Assembly: GCA_030035585.1 (NCBI GenBank)
Contig: CM057465.1
Span: 3,137,501-3,201,500 of the forward strand
From: Dugong dugon
Taxonomy: Eukaryota > Chordata > Mammalia > Sirenia > Dugongidae
Direction of reading: 5' to 3'
Length of the DNA: 64,000 nucleotides
Shown: positions 32,841-42,362 of the stretch, one piece after another
Layout of the letters: each line of letters begins with the position of its first letter
Position numbering within the stretch: the first letter of the stretch is position 1
Made by a program: the position numbers and the translations under genes
The notes under the pieces: model-generated
Seen by the model: the letters and a program-made list of their open reading frames with translations, nothing else
Databases searched by the model: none
Told to the model about the DNA's origin: nothing

Positions 32841-33029
32841 CAGGATCAGCAAACTTCTTCTGTAAAGAGCTAAATAGCAAATATTTTCAGTTTTGTGGCC
32901 ATGTGATCTCTGTTGTAACTCCTCCACCATATGGTATACAAAAGCATCCATAAACAATATATGAATGAATGTGTGTGGCTGTGTTCCAATAAAACTTTAT
33001 TTATAAAAGCAAACAATGAGCAACCCCTG
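32841..33029 (-). mobile_element. hAT-Charlie-type non-autonomous DNA transposon
   Basis: Ends CAGGATCAGCAAACTT and ..AGCAACCCCTG are degenerate hAT-Charlie-type inverted ends. The interior 'tgtggctgtgttccaataaaactttattta' (in pieces) is the well-known MER-type core. Flanking 8-mers TTCTTTGT and TTTTGTGT are similar, as an aged 8-bp duplication would be. Confidence 0.75.
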
Positions 33030-33081
33030 TTTTGTGTCCTTATGAATTTTCAGTCGCCTGATCTATCAGTTACTTTATCAG

Positions 33082-33287
33082 TTTACCAGTTGCTGTCGAG
33101 TTAATTACAACTTATGGCAACTCCATGTGTATCAGAGTAGAACTGTGCTCCATAGTATTTTCAGTGGCTGATTTTTCAGAAGCAGATTGCCAGGCCTTTA
33201 TTCTGAGGTGCCTCTGGGTGGACTCAAACCACCAACCTTTCAGTTAGCAGCTAAGCACATTTAACATTTACATCACGCAGGGAATCC
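33082..33287 (-). mobile_element. Afrotherian SINE, antisense (first of a pair)
   Basis: Tail 'ccagttgctgtcgagttaatt' at left, head 'cagttagcagctaagcac' at right. Flanked by copies of ATCAGTTACTT at 33065 and 33288. Confidence 0.9.
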
Positions 33288-33302
33288 ATCAGTTACTTAA
33301 AT

Positions 33303-33463
33303 CCGAAGACACCAAACTCATTGCCATGGAGTCGATTCTGACTCATAGCAGCCCTATAGGACAGAGTACTGCCCCTTAGAGATTCCAAGGAGCGGCTGGT
33401 AGATTCCAACTACTGACCTTTCAGTTAGCAGCCGATCTCTTAACCACTGCACCACCAGGGCTC
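33303..33463 (-). mobile_element. Afrotherian SINE, antisense (second of a pair)
   Basis: 'ccatggagtcgattctgactc' tail side, 'ggagcggctggtagattcc' middle, 'gttagcagccgatctcttaacc' head side. Flanked by ATCAGTTACTT (33288) and ATAGGTTACTT (33464). Confidence 0.9.
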
Positions 33464-33502
33464 CATAGGTTACTTAGTGGTGCATCAAAATCTTGTAACA
33501 TG

Positions 33503-33534
33503 GTCGTGTGTGTGTGTGCGTGTGTGTGTGTGTT
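33503..33534 (+). repeat. (TG)n microsatellite
   Basis: About 32 nt of alternating TG with one GC interruption. Confidence 0.95.
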
Positions 33535-34390
33535 CAGGATTTTCTTAAAACTCCAAACAGATCTGCCATAACTATTTCAAGAATATAACATTACATGTGT
33601 AGTGATTCAGGATTGTTGTGTTATTCTCATGAATTAGTGCTTTAATCATTGTAAAATAGTCCTGTTTATTCAAAATAATGCTTTTTGCCTTAAGGTCTGT
33701 TTTATCTAACAGCAGTATATTTACTTTAGCCCATTCTAAGACATTTTTTAAAATCTGATATAGATTATTTCTCTCTCCACACATTCTTCTTCCTTTTCCT
33801 TTATATCTCAGTTTCTTCCAGGCACTTGTGAACAGCTCGCCGCTGAACCTGTTTCTTTGTATGAATGGGTGCGTTTATGTATGTGTGTATTGATCAATCA
33901 TGAGACTATTTTTTTAGCCAGTAAGTTCTATCTTTTACTTGAATTTAGATTATTGAAATACTAGGATTTATGTCTACCTTTTATTCCTTCATGCTTTCTA
34001 TTGGTAATAGTTTTCTTTGCTTCTTCTATTTTCTCTCTTAATTATGTTGATTTTACTGAATTGCCTATTTCCATCCTTTTGGTCTATGATTTGAAAGTTA
34101 GGTATTCTATTTTTTTTTTTTTTAGTGGTTATTCTTAAATTTGTGCCATTTTTAGCCTTAGTAAAGTCTATAGTTAACTTGTGTCTTTTCCTTCCTGCTG
34201 GAAAGCACACGGATGTTAGAAAATTTTGACACTGTCTCCCTTCTTGTTTTCCACGTTACTGATGTCAAGAATCTTCCTTACACCTTATTGTTTGTTTTCA
34301 TTTTGTTTTAAAATGTCCTTGAGACTTACTCAGCCTATACCAACGTCTTTACTAACCCTGGTTTTCTTCATTCCTCTTTTTCATTCAGGC

Positions 34391-34590
34391 AATTTTAGAG
34401 ACACAGTGGTTAAGCTCTCGGCTGCTAACTAGAAGATCGGCTGTTCAAACCCACCAGCCTCTCTGTGGGAGAAAGATGTGGCAGTCTGCTTCTTTAAAGA
34501 TTTACAGCCTTGGAAACCCCATGGGACAGTTTTACTCTATCCTATAGGGTTACTATGAGTTGGAATTGACAGCAAGAGGTTTATTATGGA
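34391..34590 (+). mobile_element. Afrotherian SINE (AfroLA-like)
   Basis: 'agtggttaagctctcggctgctaac' head in pieces, 'gggagaaagatgtggcagtct', 'cttggaaaccccatggg' and 'gttactatgagttggaatt' tail. Confidence 0.9.
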
Positions 34591-34599
34591 ATTTAGGAG

Positions 34600-34934
34600 G
34601 GCAGTGGTGGTTCAGTAGTAAAATTCTCACCTTCCATGCAGGATGCCCAAGTTCGATTGCCTACCAGTCCACCACCACCCATCTGTCAGTGGAGGCTTGC
34701 ATGTTTCTATGATGTTGAACAGGTTTCAGCAGAGCTTCCAGACTAAGATAGACTAGGAAGAAAGGCCTGGAAATCTGTTTTTGAAAATCAGCCAATAAAA
34801 GTCCAATGGATCACAACGGTCCAATCCATAACTGATCATGGGGATGGCACAGGACTAGGCAGTGTTTTGTTCCATTGTGCATGGGGTCACCATGAGTTTG
34901 GACTGGACTTGTCAACAGCTAACCACAACATTGT
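34600..34934 (+). mobile_element. tRNA-Gly-headed afrotherian SINE
   Basis: The first ~75 nt align with a tRNA-Gly: GCAGTGGTGGTTCAGTAGTA (box A) and GTTCGATTGC (box B), ending with ccagtccacc. The middle (34721-34805) matches the RTE 5' UTR near 52100-52185. The end (gcatggggtcaccatgagt to aacagctaaccacaaca) matches the RTE 3' terminus. Pol III promoter boxes appear mostly preserved. Confidence 0.9.
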
Positions 34935-36399
34935 AGAATTTATTCTGAGTTTGTCCTTCTGTCTCCTCTATAATGGTCGTCCCCACTGCCAGCAGACGGG
35001 GCTGCACCAGAAGGAGTGCTTTGGGTTCGGGAGATGCCATCACTGGAATAATTCAGACACTCACTCTCCCCATCTCACGTCCCAACAAGAAAGTAGTTCA
35101 CCCTTGAAATGCTGATAACTGGCCTCTCCAACCCCTCCACATGACCCACTGAGTGGGTCTCAGGCTGGCTCCCTGCCCCTTCAAGGGAGTCTCCTGTCCC
35201 AGGGAGCTCCAATTCACCCCTGTCCTGTGGTTAGCCTACTCCTCTGGCTCCCCCAGCCCCTGTTTGGATTTGCCTGCTGGTTTCCCATAAGTCTCCTCTC
35301 CCATGAATACTACTGTGCCCCGGTCTCCCTCAGAGGTGCATAGAAACCAGGGCAAGCGTGAAGCATGGCTGAGTATCCTGCGACTGCCTGATGCCCAATT
35401 AGTAGCCAGGTGAGCTGACAGGGTTCACAGGGTCCTCTTGGGCCTGGGATGGTGGGAAAGCCCAGCTGAGGAGTTGGAGACACACTTCTGGTTCCCATTC
35501 AGCTCATAGCTCACCTCTGCTCCAGATGGTCACGTTAGTAAACATCTCCCACCTCAGTTTACTCATCCTTAGGATGGAGTCGATCAGCTAGACCTAGCTG
35601 GCTTTTGTCTTGAACAAAGGATTCAATCTCCAATGCAAACGAGTAACACGAGCTCAACAAGCCCACTTTTTCTCATCTTCCTTTGGGCCGGTAGCTCTAT
35701 GGAGCTGTGGGCCGATCCATCCCAGTGCACGTGTTGGCAGACGGACATCATTTATTTGCACGGCTTCATCGTGGGTGACAAGGCACAACACGCCACCCTT
35801 TCTCCTCTCTCAAGAAAGTTCTTGAATGTAAGCCTCCCCACCCCTAACTCACTTCCCTGCACTTCTAATATGCTGTCACCAACATGCAGATTCCTGGTGC
35901 TCATCTACATTTTGCTGAAATCTCAGCTTGTCTTTGAGTGTGCCAGAAGCATCTCCCCACTGTGTGTCCTTCAGAGCAGCTGGGGAGGAAGGAGAGTTGC
36001 TTGCCTTCCAGACAGGCAGCCCTCAAGCCCAGCTCCAGAGATGAGACTTGAAGGAGGACTGTGACGTGGCATTTTCCACCTGAGCCCCACAAGGGAGATG
36101 TGAGCCAGCAACTTTGATGTTGGGGATGAAACGCATGGCAGAAATGCAGATGAGGGGAGATGAGTGATTTGTAACAAGGGATGTGGTTCCTTCAACAGGC
36201 TCAGCCTCTCGAGTTACAGAGGGCATGCCTGTAGCGAGGACGGGCCCTGTACAATCACATTCTTTCCACACGGGACCCCTCAGCTCCCCCCACCCATTCT
36301 GAATCTCTCTCCCCAGGAGCACTAAGGATGGGGCACTGTGGGTCCCAGCCAGGCCTCCTCCTGCTAGTCTTCCACGGCATCACCCTCGTCCGGTTGTAG
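34935..36399. other. unassigned intergenic DNA
   Basis: No gene or repeat is clearly recognised. A possible MIR scrap lies at about 35520-35585 ('cacctcagtttactcatcc'). Open frames of up to 143 codons (35633-36064) show no family resemblance and overlap others on both strands. Confidence 0.45.
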
Positions 36400-37035
36400 T
36401 AACATTGTTGATAGTTGACGTCAGGTTGGCTCCGACTCATGGTGGCCGCATGTACAAGAGAACAAATAGTTTTCTGACCCTGCACCATGTTCATGATCGT
36501 TGGTGTGTTTGACTCATTTTTGTGGATGTAGTGTCAATCCATCTCATGAAAGGTTTCCCTCATTTTTGCTGACCTTTATCAATCATTACGTCCTTCATTA
36601 GAGAATGACCTTTCCTGATCACAAGTCCAAAGTAAGTGAGCTGAAGTCCTGCCATGCTCACTACTAAGGAGTACTCTGGCTGTATCTCTCTTAAGTCTGA
36701 TTTGTTCATTCTTCTGGCAGTCCATGGTATATTCAATCTTCTTCACCAACATCACAATTCAAATGCGTCAATTCCTCTTCTGTCTTCCTTTGTCATTCTC
36801 TTGCTTTCACATGCATATGAGGTGATTGAAAAGACCTTAGCTTTGGCCAGGTGCACCTTAGTCATCAAGGGACATCTTTGGTTTTAAAACTTTAAAGACA
36901 TCATATCAGCAGATTTGCCCAGTGCAATACATCCTTGATTTCTTGACTGCTGCTTCCATGGATGTTGATTGTGGATCCAAACAGAATGAAATCATTGACT
37001 AGTAATTTCTTTTCCATTTATTATGATGTTGTTGT
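36400..37035 (-). mobile_element. RTE LINE 3' half, antisense
   Basis: The 3' terminus is at left (gttgatagttgacgtcagg). C-terminal RT coding traces run to the right ('ggcagtccatggtatattcaatcttc', 'gcatatgaggtgattgaaaag' complements). It extends further 5' than the other fragments, to about 37030. Confidence 0.85.
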
Positions 37036-37237
37036 CTCAGTGATGGCGGGGTGTCAGTGGAACACCTGCTTTATTTACCTGGTTGAGATGTGACAAGAAG
37101 GGGAGTGTGGCCAGCTGTGGAGTGGTGTAGAATGAGGAGGGATTAAATCACTCCACAGCTGGCCACACTTCCCTTCTCACCCCAACTCAGTCAGGTAATG
37201 ACAGTAGATGTTCTAATGACCTCCTCCCATCATTGAG
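37036..37237. mobile_element. 202-bp palindromic (foldback) element
   Basis: Two 89-nt arms, 37036-37124 and 37149-37237, are inverted copies that align without gaps at about 78% identity (69 of 89). They are separated by a 24-nt loop. The innermost 21 nt (AGTGTGGCCAGCTGTGGAGTG) are a perfect match. A transcript from either strand would form a long hairpin. It is most likely a palindromic MITE. The family is not recognised and no clear target duplication is seen. Confidence 0.7.
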
Positions 37238-38024
37238 GCATGAAGGGTTGTGGCAGATGGAGAAATGAGCCCCAATTCTGTCTCCACCTCACCCTACATC
37301 CATACCATCTGGCATTCACTTTGCTTGTGCCCCCACTGTGGGCTGGGCTAACACCATCCCTGGACTCAGCCATGTGACTTGCGGGGGTTGGTGGGTTTGA
37401 ACAGGTGTGACATAGTCTTGAAGAGTGGTCCCCACTGGCTGTGCTTACCCTTCTGCCTTGGCCCTGGGAAGCACATCACAGACTGGCCTGCTGGCCTTGG
37501 GAAGGACGAGACGCATGGGGAGCAGGGAGCCACCCCAGAAAGACAAGCCCAGACCAGCTGAGTTCCAGCTTGTGAGAAATCATCTGCATTTTTTGTTTTC
37601 AGCACTGGGTTTTGGGGCTTTATTAGAGGATTCAATGACTTGTCCACTTGGGGGATTTGGAGCTTGCACAGTATCTTGCTGGTTCCAAGTCCTGTTCTTT
37701 CTGCTATCTTATGTCTCTCCCAAGGAATGCAACCTCATCAAATGTCAGGTTCTTACATGCAGACAAAAGGGGATTGAGGGAGGGGCCCAACATGCAGCAA
37801 CGAGTAATATCCTCAACGTTCTGTTTTTCTCAAATAATCTACACCCCTGTTTTCTATCACACTGAGGGGTGTTCACATTTAAGAGGCAGGAGAGGAAATG
37901 GGGAAAGCAAGGAACAAGTCAGAGACAAGCATGTGGCTTGGAGGTAAAAGTGAAATGCCATTTTGAACTAAGGAGCACATGGCATGATTGCAGAAGCCAC
38001 TTCGGGAAACTCTTCGGCAGTATC
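37238..38024. other. unassigned intergenic DNA
   Basis: No recognisable gene or repeat. An open plus frame at 37425-37865 has no family resemblance. Confidence 0.45.
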
Positions 38025-38490
38025 TACTGAAGCTGATACAGCCTGAACGCTCCTTAAAAGCAAGAATGGTGAGACTTTGACTCACTTACTTTGGACATGT
38101 CATCAGGAAAGATCAATCGCTAGAAAAAGATACCACGTTTGGTAAAGTCAAGGGTCAGCGAAAACCAGGAAAACCCTCAGTGAGATGGAGTGACACAATA
38201 GTCACAAAAATCCCACTGCCATCAAGTCGATTGCAATTCATAGTGACCCTATAGGACAGAATAGAATTGCCCCATAGGATTTCCAACCAGCAGCTGGTGG
38301 ATTCAGACTGCTGACCTTTCGCTTAACAGCTGAGCTCTTAACCACTGCACCACCAGGGCTTCTCAATAGTCACAACATGGACTCAAACATACCAATAGTC
38401 ATGAAGATGGTGCAGGACCAGGCAATGTTTCATTCTGTTGTACACAAGTTCCCTGTAAGTTGGCGTAGACTCAAGGGCACCTAACAACAA
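38025..38490 (+). mobile_element. RTE LINE 3' end, sense, split by a SINE
   Basis: Left part 'cagcctgaacgctccttaaaagcaagaatgg' (in pieces) to 'gtgagatggagtgacacaatag'. The right part resumes at 38376 with 'catggactcaaac' and ends 'cacctaacaacaacc'. The SINE is bracketed by a 12-nt perfect duplication. Confidence 0.9.
38208..38363 (-). mobile_element. Afrotherian SINE inside RTE, with 12-bp TSD
   Basis: Antisense SINE ('ccatcaagtcgattgcaatt' to 'ccaccagggct'). CAATAGTCACAA occurs at 38196-38207 and again at 38364-38375, an exact target-site duplication. So this SINE inserted after the RTE copy was in place. Confidence 0.95.
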
Positions 38491-38598
38491 CCACTAAAAC
38501 TGGACACACATTCCCCATGATTGAGCAGTTTCTCTCCTGTGCGTATACTCACCAGAAATGTAAACAGAGTTCCGCTGCGAAATATGCATTGGATGCTC

Positions 38599-38798
38599 TT
38601 GTTGTTGGGTGCTGTCCAGTTGATTTTGACTCATAGTAACCTCATGTGACATAGAACTGCCGCATAGAGTTTTCATGGCTGTAATCTTTACAGGAGTAGA
38701 TCTCCAGATCTTTTTCTGACAGAGCAGCTGGTGAGTTTGAACTGCCGACCTTTGGGTTAGCAGCCAAGCACTTAACAGGTGTGCCACCAGGGCTTCTT
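38599..38798 (-). mobile_element. Afrotherian SINE, antisense
   Basis: 'gtgctgtccagttgattttg' tail side, 'ggctgtaatctttacaggag' body, 'gttagcagccaagcacttaac' head, 'ccaccagggcttctta' end. Confidence 0.9.
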
Positions 38799-38799
38799 A

Positions 38800-38970
38800 C
38801 AAACCAAAAAACCAAACCTGTTGCTGTCAAGTTGATTCCGACTCATAGCAACCCTACAGGCCAGAGTAGAACTGTCCCACGGGGTTTCTAAGGAGCAACT
38901 GGTGGATTCCAAGTGCTGACCTCTTGGTTAGTAGCCTAGCTCTTAACCACTGTGTCACCAGGGCTCCTTA
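38800..38970 (-). mobile_element. Afrotherian SINE, antisense
   Basis: T-rich end complement 'caaaccaaaaaaccaaacc' followed by 'gttgctgtcaagttgattcc' and a head at right ending 'caccagggctcctt'. It abuts the previous SINE. Confidence 0.9.
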
Positions 38971-39264
38971 GCACTATAAAAAATTATAAACCACCCATAT
39001 TATCATCAATGGAAGAACGGATAAATGAGTTGTGGGGCAGCCAGACAACAGAACAGTGTACAGCAATGAGAGGGCACGCAGGGTGCAACAACGGTGATGA
39101 GTCTTCACACATAATGTTGAGTGAAGTAAGCCAGACTGATAGAACACATGCCAGATGATCACACTATATAAAGTTCCCAAACAGGACATGCACAGAGCTA
39201 GAAGCAGGAGAGAGGGTCCCCTTGGGGGACAGTGACAGAAGGGTCTTCTCCAAGGCTGGTAATA

Positions 39265-39953
39265 CAAGTAGTCTCCAATCTACAAGGTTCCCTTCCAATG
39301 ACTCTGTTGTAAGTCGATTCTGATGTAAGTTGAATACCTCATTTAAAAAAAAAAAATTCCCTTTTATTATCAGTATCTTTATAAATCTGATCTTTATTTG
39401 TCTTTGGGGGTTGGAAACATTGCATATAAACTTATAGATATATTTCAATACATACAAACATAAAAAAAAATACAAATCATAAAAATTTACTCCAGTGATG
39501 ATGAAAATTTCAATGATGTTTGCATTTTGTCGGTGGTAGTCATAACTCCTGGGAATGGGGATGGTTTTCCCAGTCAGAAAATTAGTGAGTCATCTGCGTG
39601 GTCCTTTTCTTTTTTTCTTCATGTATTTTGCCGTAATATCTCACTGCTTCCCAAATCTGCCTATCGACTTTAGCAAAGAGATCAGTGTTTCAGTCCATGT
39701 TTTCAAGCAACTGAAGGCCCTGATTTAGTTTAGAAAACTAAATCTATACGCCAGTGTTTTGAACATAATTTTTGAACATAAATTTGAACATCTGCCAGCG
39801 AACATCTGAGAATGATAACATCAGAAAATTACATGCTGCGACATTGTATGTAGTACATATTACTAACGATAAGCTGTACCAAAACAAATAAAACAGATGG
39901 TCTCAAGGGCAGTTCTACATAACTCAATTAGGTCTTAAGTCGGGGACGACTTG
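39265..39953. mobile_element. pogo/Tigger-like non-autonomous DNA transposon
   Basis: Left end CAAGTAGTCTCC and right end GGGGACGACTTG are inverted copies (10 of 12) and both are flanked by TA. A second shared motif, 'taagtcg', lies just inside each end. Size is about 690 bp. Traces of an ancient reading frame on the minus strand are too decayed to name. Confidence 0.6.
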
Positions 39954-40174
39954 TATCTGTTTTTGGATCTGGGTTACGAGTACATGGGTGTGTTCTGTTT
40001 ATGGACGTGCTTAGAGCTGTACTCTTACACTATATTTGGCTTTCAACATCTATGTTACACATCAACTAGAAGTTAACAGGAAGGGGCACGAAAGATAGGA
40101 CCCAAAAACTGCCGTTCAACAGCCATCACCCACACCACCTTCCATCTTGCAAGCTAGTTTCTCGGTCTAGAAAG

Positions 40175-40266
40175 CTAGACTGATACCACAAGGGTTATTT
40201 GGAGGATTAAATGAAGCAATGTGTAGAAATTGCCTCCTACCAGCCACACAGTGAGTGCTCGTGTGT
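40175..40266 (+). mobile_element. MIR fragment
   Basis: 'aagggttatttggaggattaaatgaagcaatg' (in pieces) and 'cacacagtgagtgctc' match the MIR 3' half. Confidence 0.5.
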
Positions 40267-40321
40267 GGGAGTTGTTGTTGTTATCATTATTAAATTATCA
40301 CATTCATTTTATATAATCATA

Positions 40322-40523
40322 GTGTTGTTAGTAGTTGCTGTTGAGTCGATTCTGACTCATGGCGACCCCATGTGTGCCCAGTAGAACTGTGTTCCATAGA
40401 GTTTTCGGAAGTAGATCACCAGGCCTGTCTCCCAAGGTGCCCCAGAGGAGTGACTGGTGGATTTGAACTGCTGATCTTTTGGTTAACAGCCGAGCTCTTA
40501 ACCACTGGGCCACCTGGGCTCCG
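40322..40523 (-). mobile_element. Afrotherian SINE, antisense
   Basis: 'agtagttgctgttgagtcgatt' tail, 'agtagatcaccaggcctgtct' body and 'gttaacagccgagctcttaac' head, followed by a doubled 'gggctcc' end. Confidence 0.9.
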
Positions 40524-40650
40524 GGGCTCCTTAGCACTGCAAAATTTATAAACCACCTAAATTCTCATCAATGGAAGAATGGATAAATGCATTCAACGGA
40601 AGCGCATACAGCAATGACAAGGCACACAGAGTGCAACAACGTTGGGTAGG
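40524..40650 (+). mobile_element. Old L1 fragment, duplicate of 38968-39095
   Basis: 'ccttagcactgcaaaa..ttataaaccacc..attctcatcaatggaagaatggataaatg' repeats the SINE/L1 junction and following L1 sequence found at 38962-39095, including 'acagagtgcaacaacg'. Confidence 0.75.
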
Positions 40651-40712
40651 TTCAAACTGCCAATTTTGCACTCGTAGGTGAGTGCTTAACCATTTGCCCC
40701 ACCCAGGGACTC
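40651..40712 (-). mobile_element. SINE head fragment, antisense
   Basis: 'aggttcaaactgccaa', 'gtgagtgcttaaccatttg' and 'ccacccagggactc' represent only the tRNA-like part. Confidence 0.6.
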
Positions 40713-40806
40713 TTTATAATTATATTAATTACATAATATTATAATTATACAATATTACTATATATCGATAGTATAATTATATTGATATATAAATCATTAT
40801 ATTACC
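40713..40806. repeat. AT-rich low-complexity tract
   Basis: TA/AT-rich, with many short palindromes such as 'ataattatat'. Confidence 0.85.
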
Positions 40807-41940
40807 ATCATCATTTACTTTTGTTATTTATGGAATTCCCATCGAGAAGCAGTATTTCCATGTGGGGTTGAGGGGTGGAAATACATCAGTCATTTGAGAA
40901 CGCCTCTTAGAGCATGTACAGAATCTTCCATTATCCAGGATGGGATAATTGATTGATTTAGAGCAGAACCTGTTTCTCTCAGAAGGAGAAGGAGCCCCCT
41001 GACCTGGGGGTTAGGCGTAACTGAACAGCATGCCTTGTGAGGACTCTGCTGTGTGGGGTACCCCTTCCCACGTCCTGACAGTGTCCTGTGACAGAGGCAG
41101 GCTCTAACAGAACCACACCCGTAGGAGTTTCCAAGTCACAAACTGTCCCTTTTTATAGTTGCCTAATCTCAGGAGACACTGGACTTGGACATGGAGGAAA
41201 GGATCTTCGGGCTGAGTTATATGCTGCAGGTGGGCACGGAGCTGGTGGAGCAGTTTTACATTCTTCACGATGTCCATGCATGGGCGATGCCAGTGACTGA
41301 GTGAGGGGAGTCAGCATGAATGGGGACCTTTGGGACAGAGGCATCCATTACAGCCCACTTGTTACAAGGGCCGGGAGGCCAAGCCCATAAATTAGCGGCA
41401 AAGGCAAAGCCAGCATTCAACTTTTACTGTAATCTACTATTTATCTGGCTTTATGGCAGAACACGGTGCCTTTTCACACATGTGGTTATTTCCTCCATGA
41501 CATTTCGACTGCGGGGATAAAATGTAGGCAGCTGGAGTCAGGATGTGAAGGGGCGCCGATGGAGAGGCCAGGCTGTGCAGGGTGTCTCCAAGTCCCGGAG
41601 CATCTGGGAAGAAATAGTGTTCTGTTAAGTGACCTTGCAGGCCCAGGGTGGGAGTGAGGGAGGTGACTGGTGAGTGTGTTCTGTGTGACTCTGTACATTT
41701 GGGCTTTACGTTAGCTAACTTGTTCAACAAAATGATGAGGCAAGAACTATGATTCCAGGTTTTCTTGTTGCATTTTGATTGTTTGTTTTTAGTGATGAAA
41801 GAGTTAATTTAAGAAGGAGTCCAAACTCCAGGCAAATATCCCTTAATCATGATTTTGCCCAAAATTAACACTCGTGGTTCTTCTTTCTGTGGGAGATAAA
41901 CTCAGACCTGCTAATCAGTTTTCAATGCATGTCGTATCTT
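40807..41940. other. unassigned intergenic DNA
   Basis: No gene or repeat is recognised. Several short frames on both strands overlap without codon structure. Confidence 0.45.
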
Positions 41941-42142
41941 CTAGGAGCCCTGGTGGTGCAGTGGTTAAGTGCTTGGCTGCCGACCAAAGGGTCAGAGGTT
42001 TGAACCCACCAGCCACTCCAAGGGAGAAAGATGTGGCAGTCTGTTTCGATAAAGATTTACTGCCTTGGAAATCCTGTGGGGCAGTTCTACTCTGTCCTAT
42101 AGGGTCACTATGAGTTGGAATCCACTCAACGGCAATAGTTAC
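41941..42142 (+). mobile_element. Afrotherian SINE (AfroLA-like), well preserved
   Basis: GGAGCCCTGGTGGTGCAGTG head, 'gttaagtgcttggctgc', box B-like 'gtttgaacccacc', 'gggagaaagatgtggcagtct', 'ggtcactatgagttgg' and 'caacggcaa'. It is close to a consensus and one of the youngest SINEs here. Confidence 0.95.
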
Positions 42143-42151
42143 AGATCAAAC

Positions 42152-42362
42152 CTTCCAGGAGTCCCTGGGTCATGCAAACTGATAATGTACTCAGCTGCTG
42201 ACCTAACAGTTGGCAGTTCAAGTCCACCCAGAGGTGCCTTAGAAGAAAGGCCTGGCAATCTACTTCTGAAAAATCAGCCATTAAAAACCCTTTAGAGCAC
42301 AGTTCTACTCTGACTACACATGGGCTTGCCATGAGTCAGAGCCAACTCCATTCATTGTGAGT
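42152..42362 (+). mobile_element. Afrotherian SINE, second sub-type
   Basis: GGAGTCCCTGGGTCATGCAAA head and 'cagctgctgacctaacag'. The 'agaagaaaggcctggcaatc' and 'aaaaatcagccattaaaaacc' body is shared with the RTE 5' UTR. Tail 'ttgccatgagtcagagcc'. Confidence 0.92.

Larger units (their letters stand above)
32345..34390 (-). mobile_element. Old L1 relic, antisense, multiply interrupted
   Basis: L1 complement motifs recur in order ('acattttgataagtaac', 'gatcatggtcaagtttg', 'cttaaggtctgttttatctaac'). Interruptions: a hAT-like element (32841-33029), two SINEs (33082-33287 and 33303-33463) and a TG microsatellite. The coding frame is long lost. Confidence 0.7.
38491..39260 (+). mobile_element. Old L1 3' relic, sense, interrupted by two SINEs
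   Basis: 'atcatcaatggaagaacggataaatgag', 'gtacagcaatgag', 'ataatgttgagtgaagtaagccag' and a 3' UTR-like trail are typical of the L1M ORF2 end. SINEs sit at 38599-38798 and 38800-38970. Confidence 0.75.

Noticed and set aside
35633-36064. 143-codon frame in unassigned DNA
   Set aside because: No domain, no recognisable homology, a competing frame on the other strand, and no splice or promoter context.
41941-42020. tRNA genes in the SINE heads
   Set aside because: Head folds are incomplete, the heads are continuous with SINE bodies, and they recur many times in the window.
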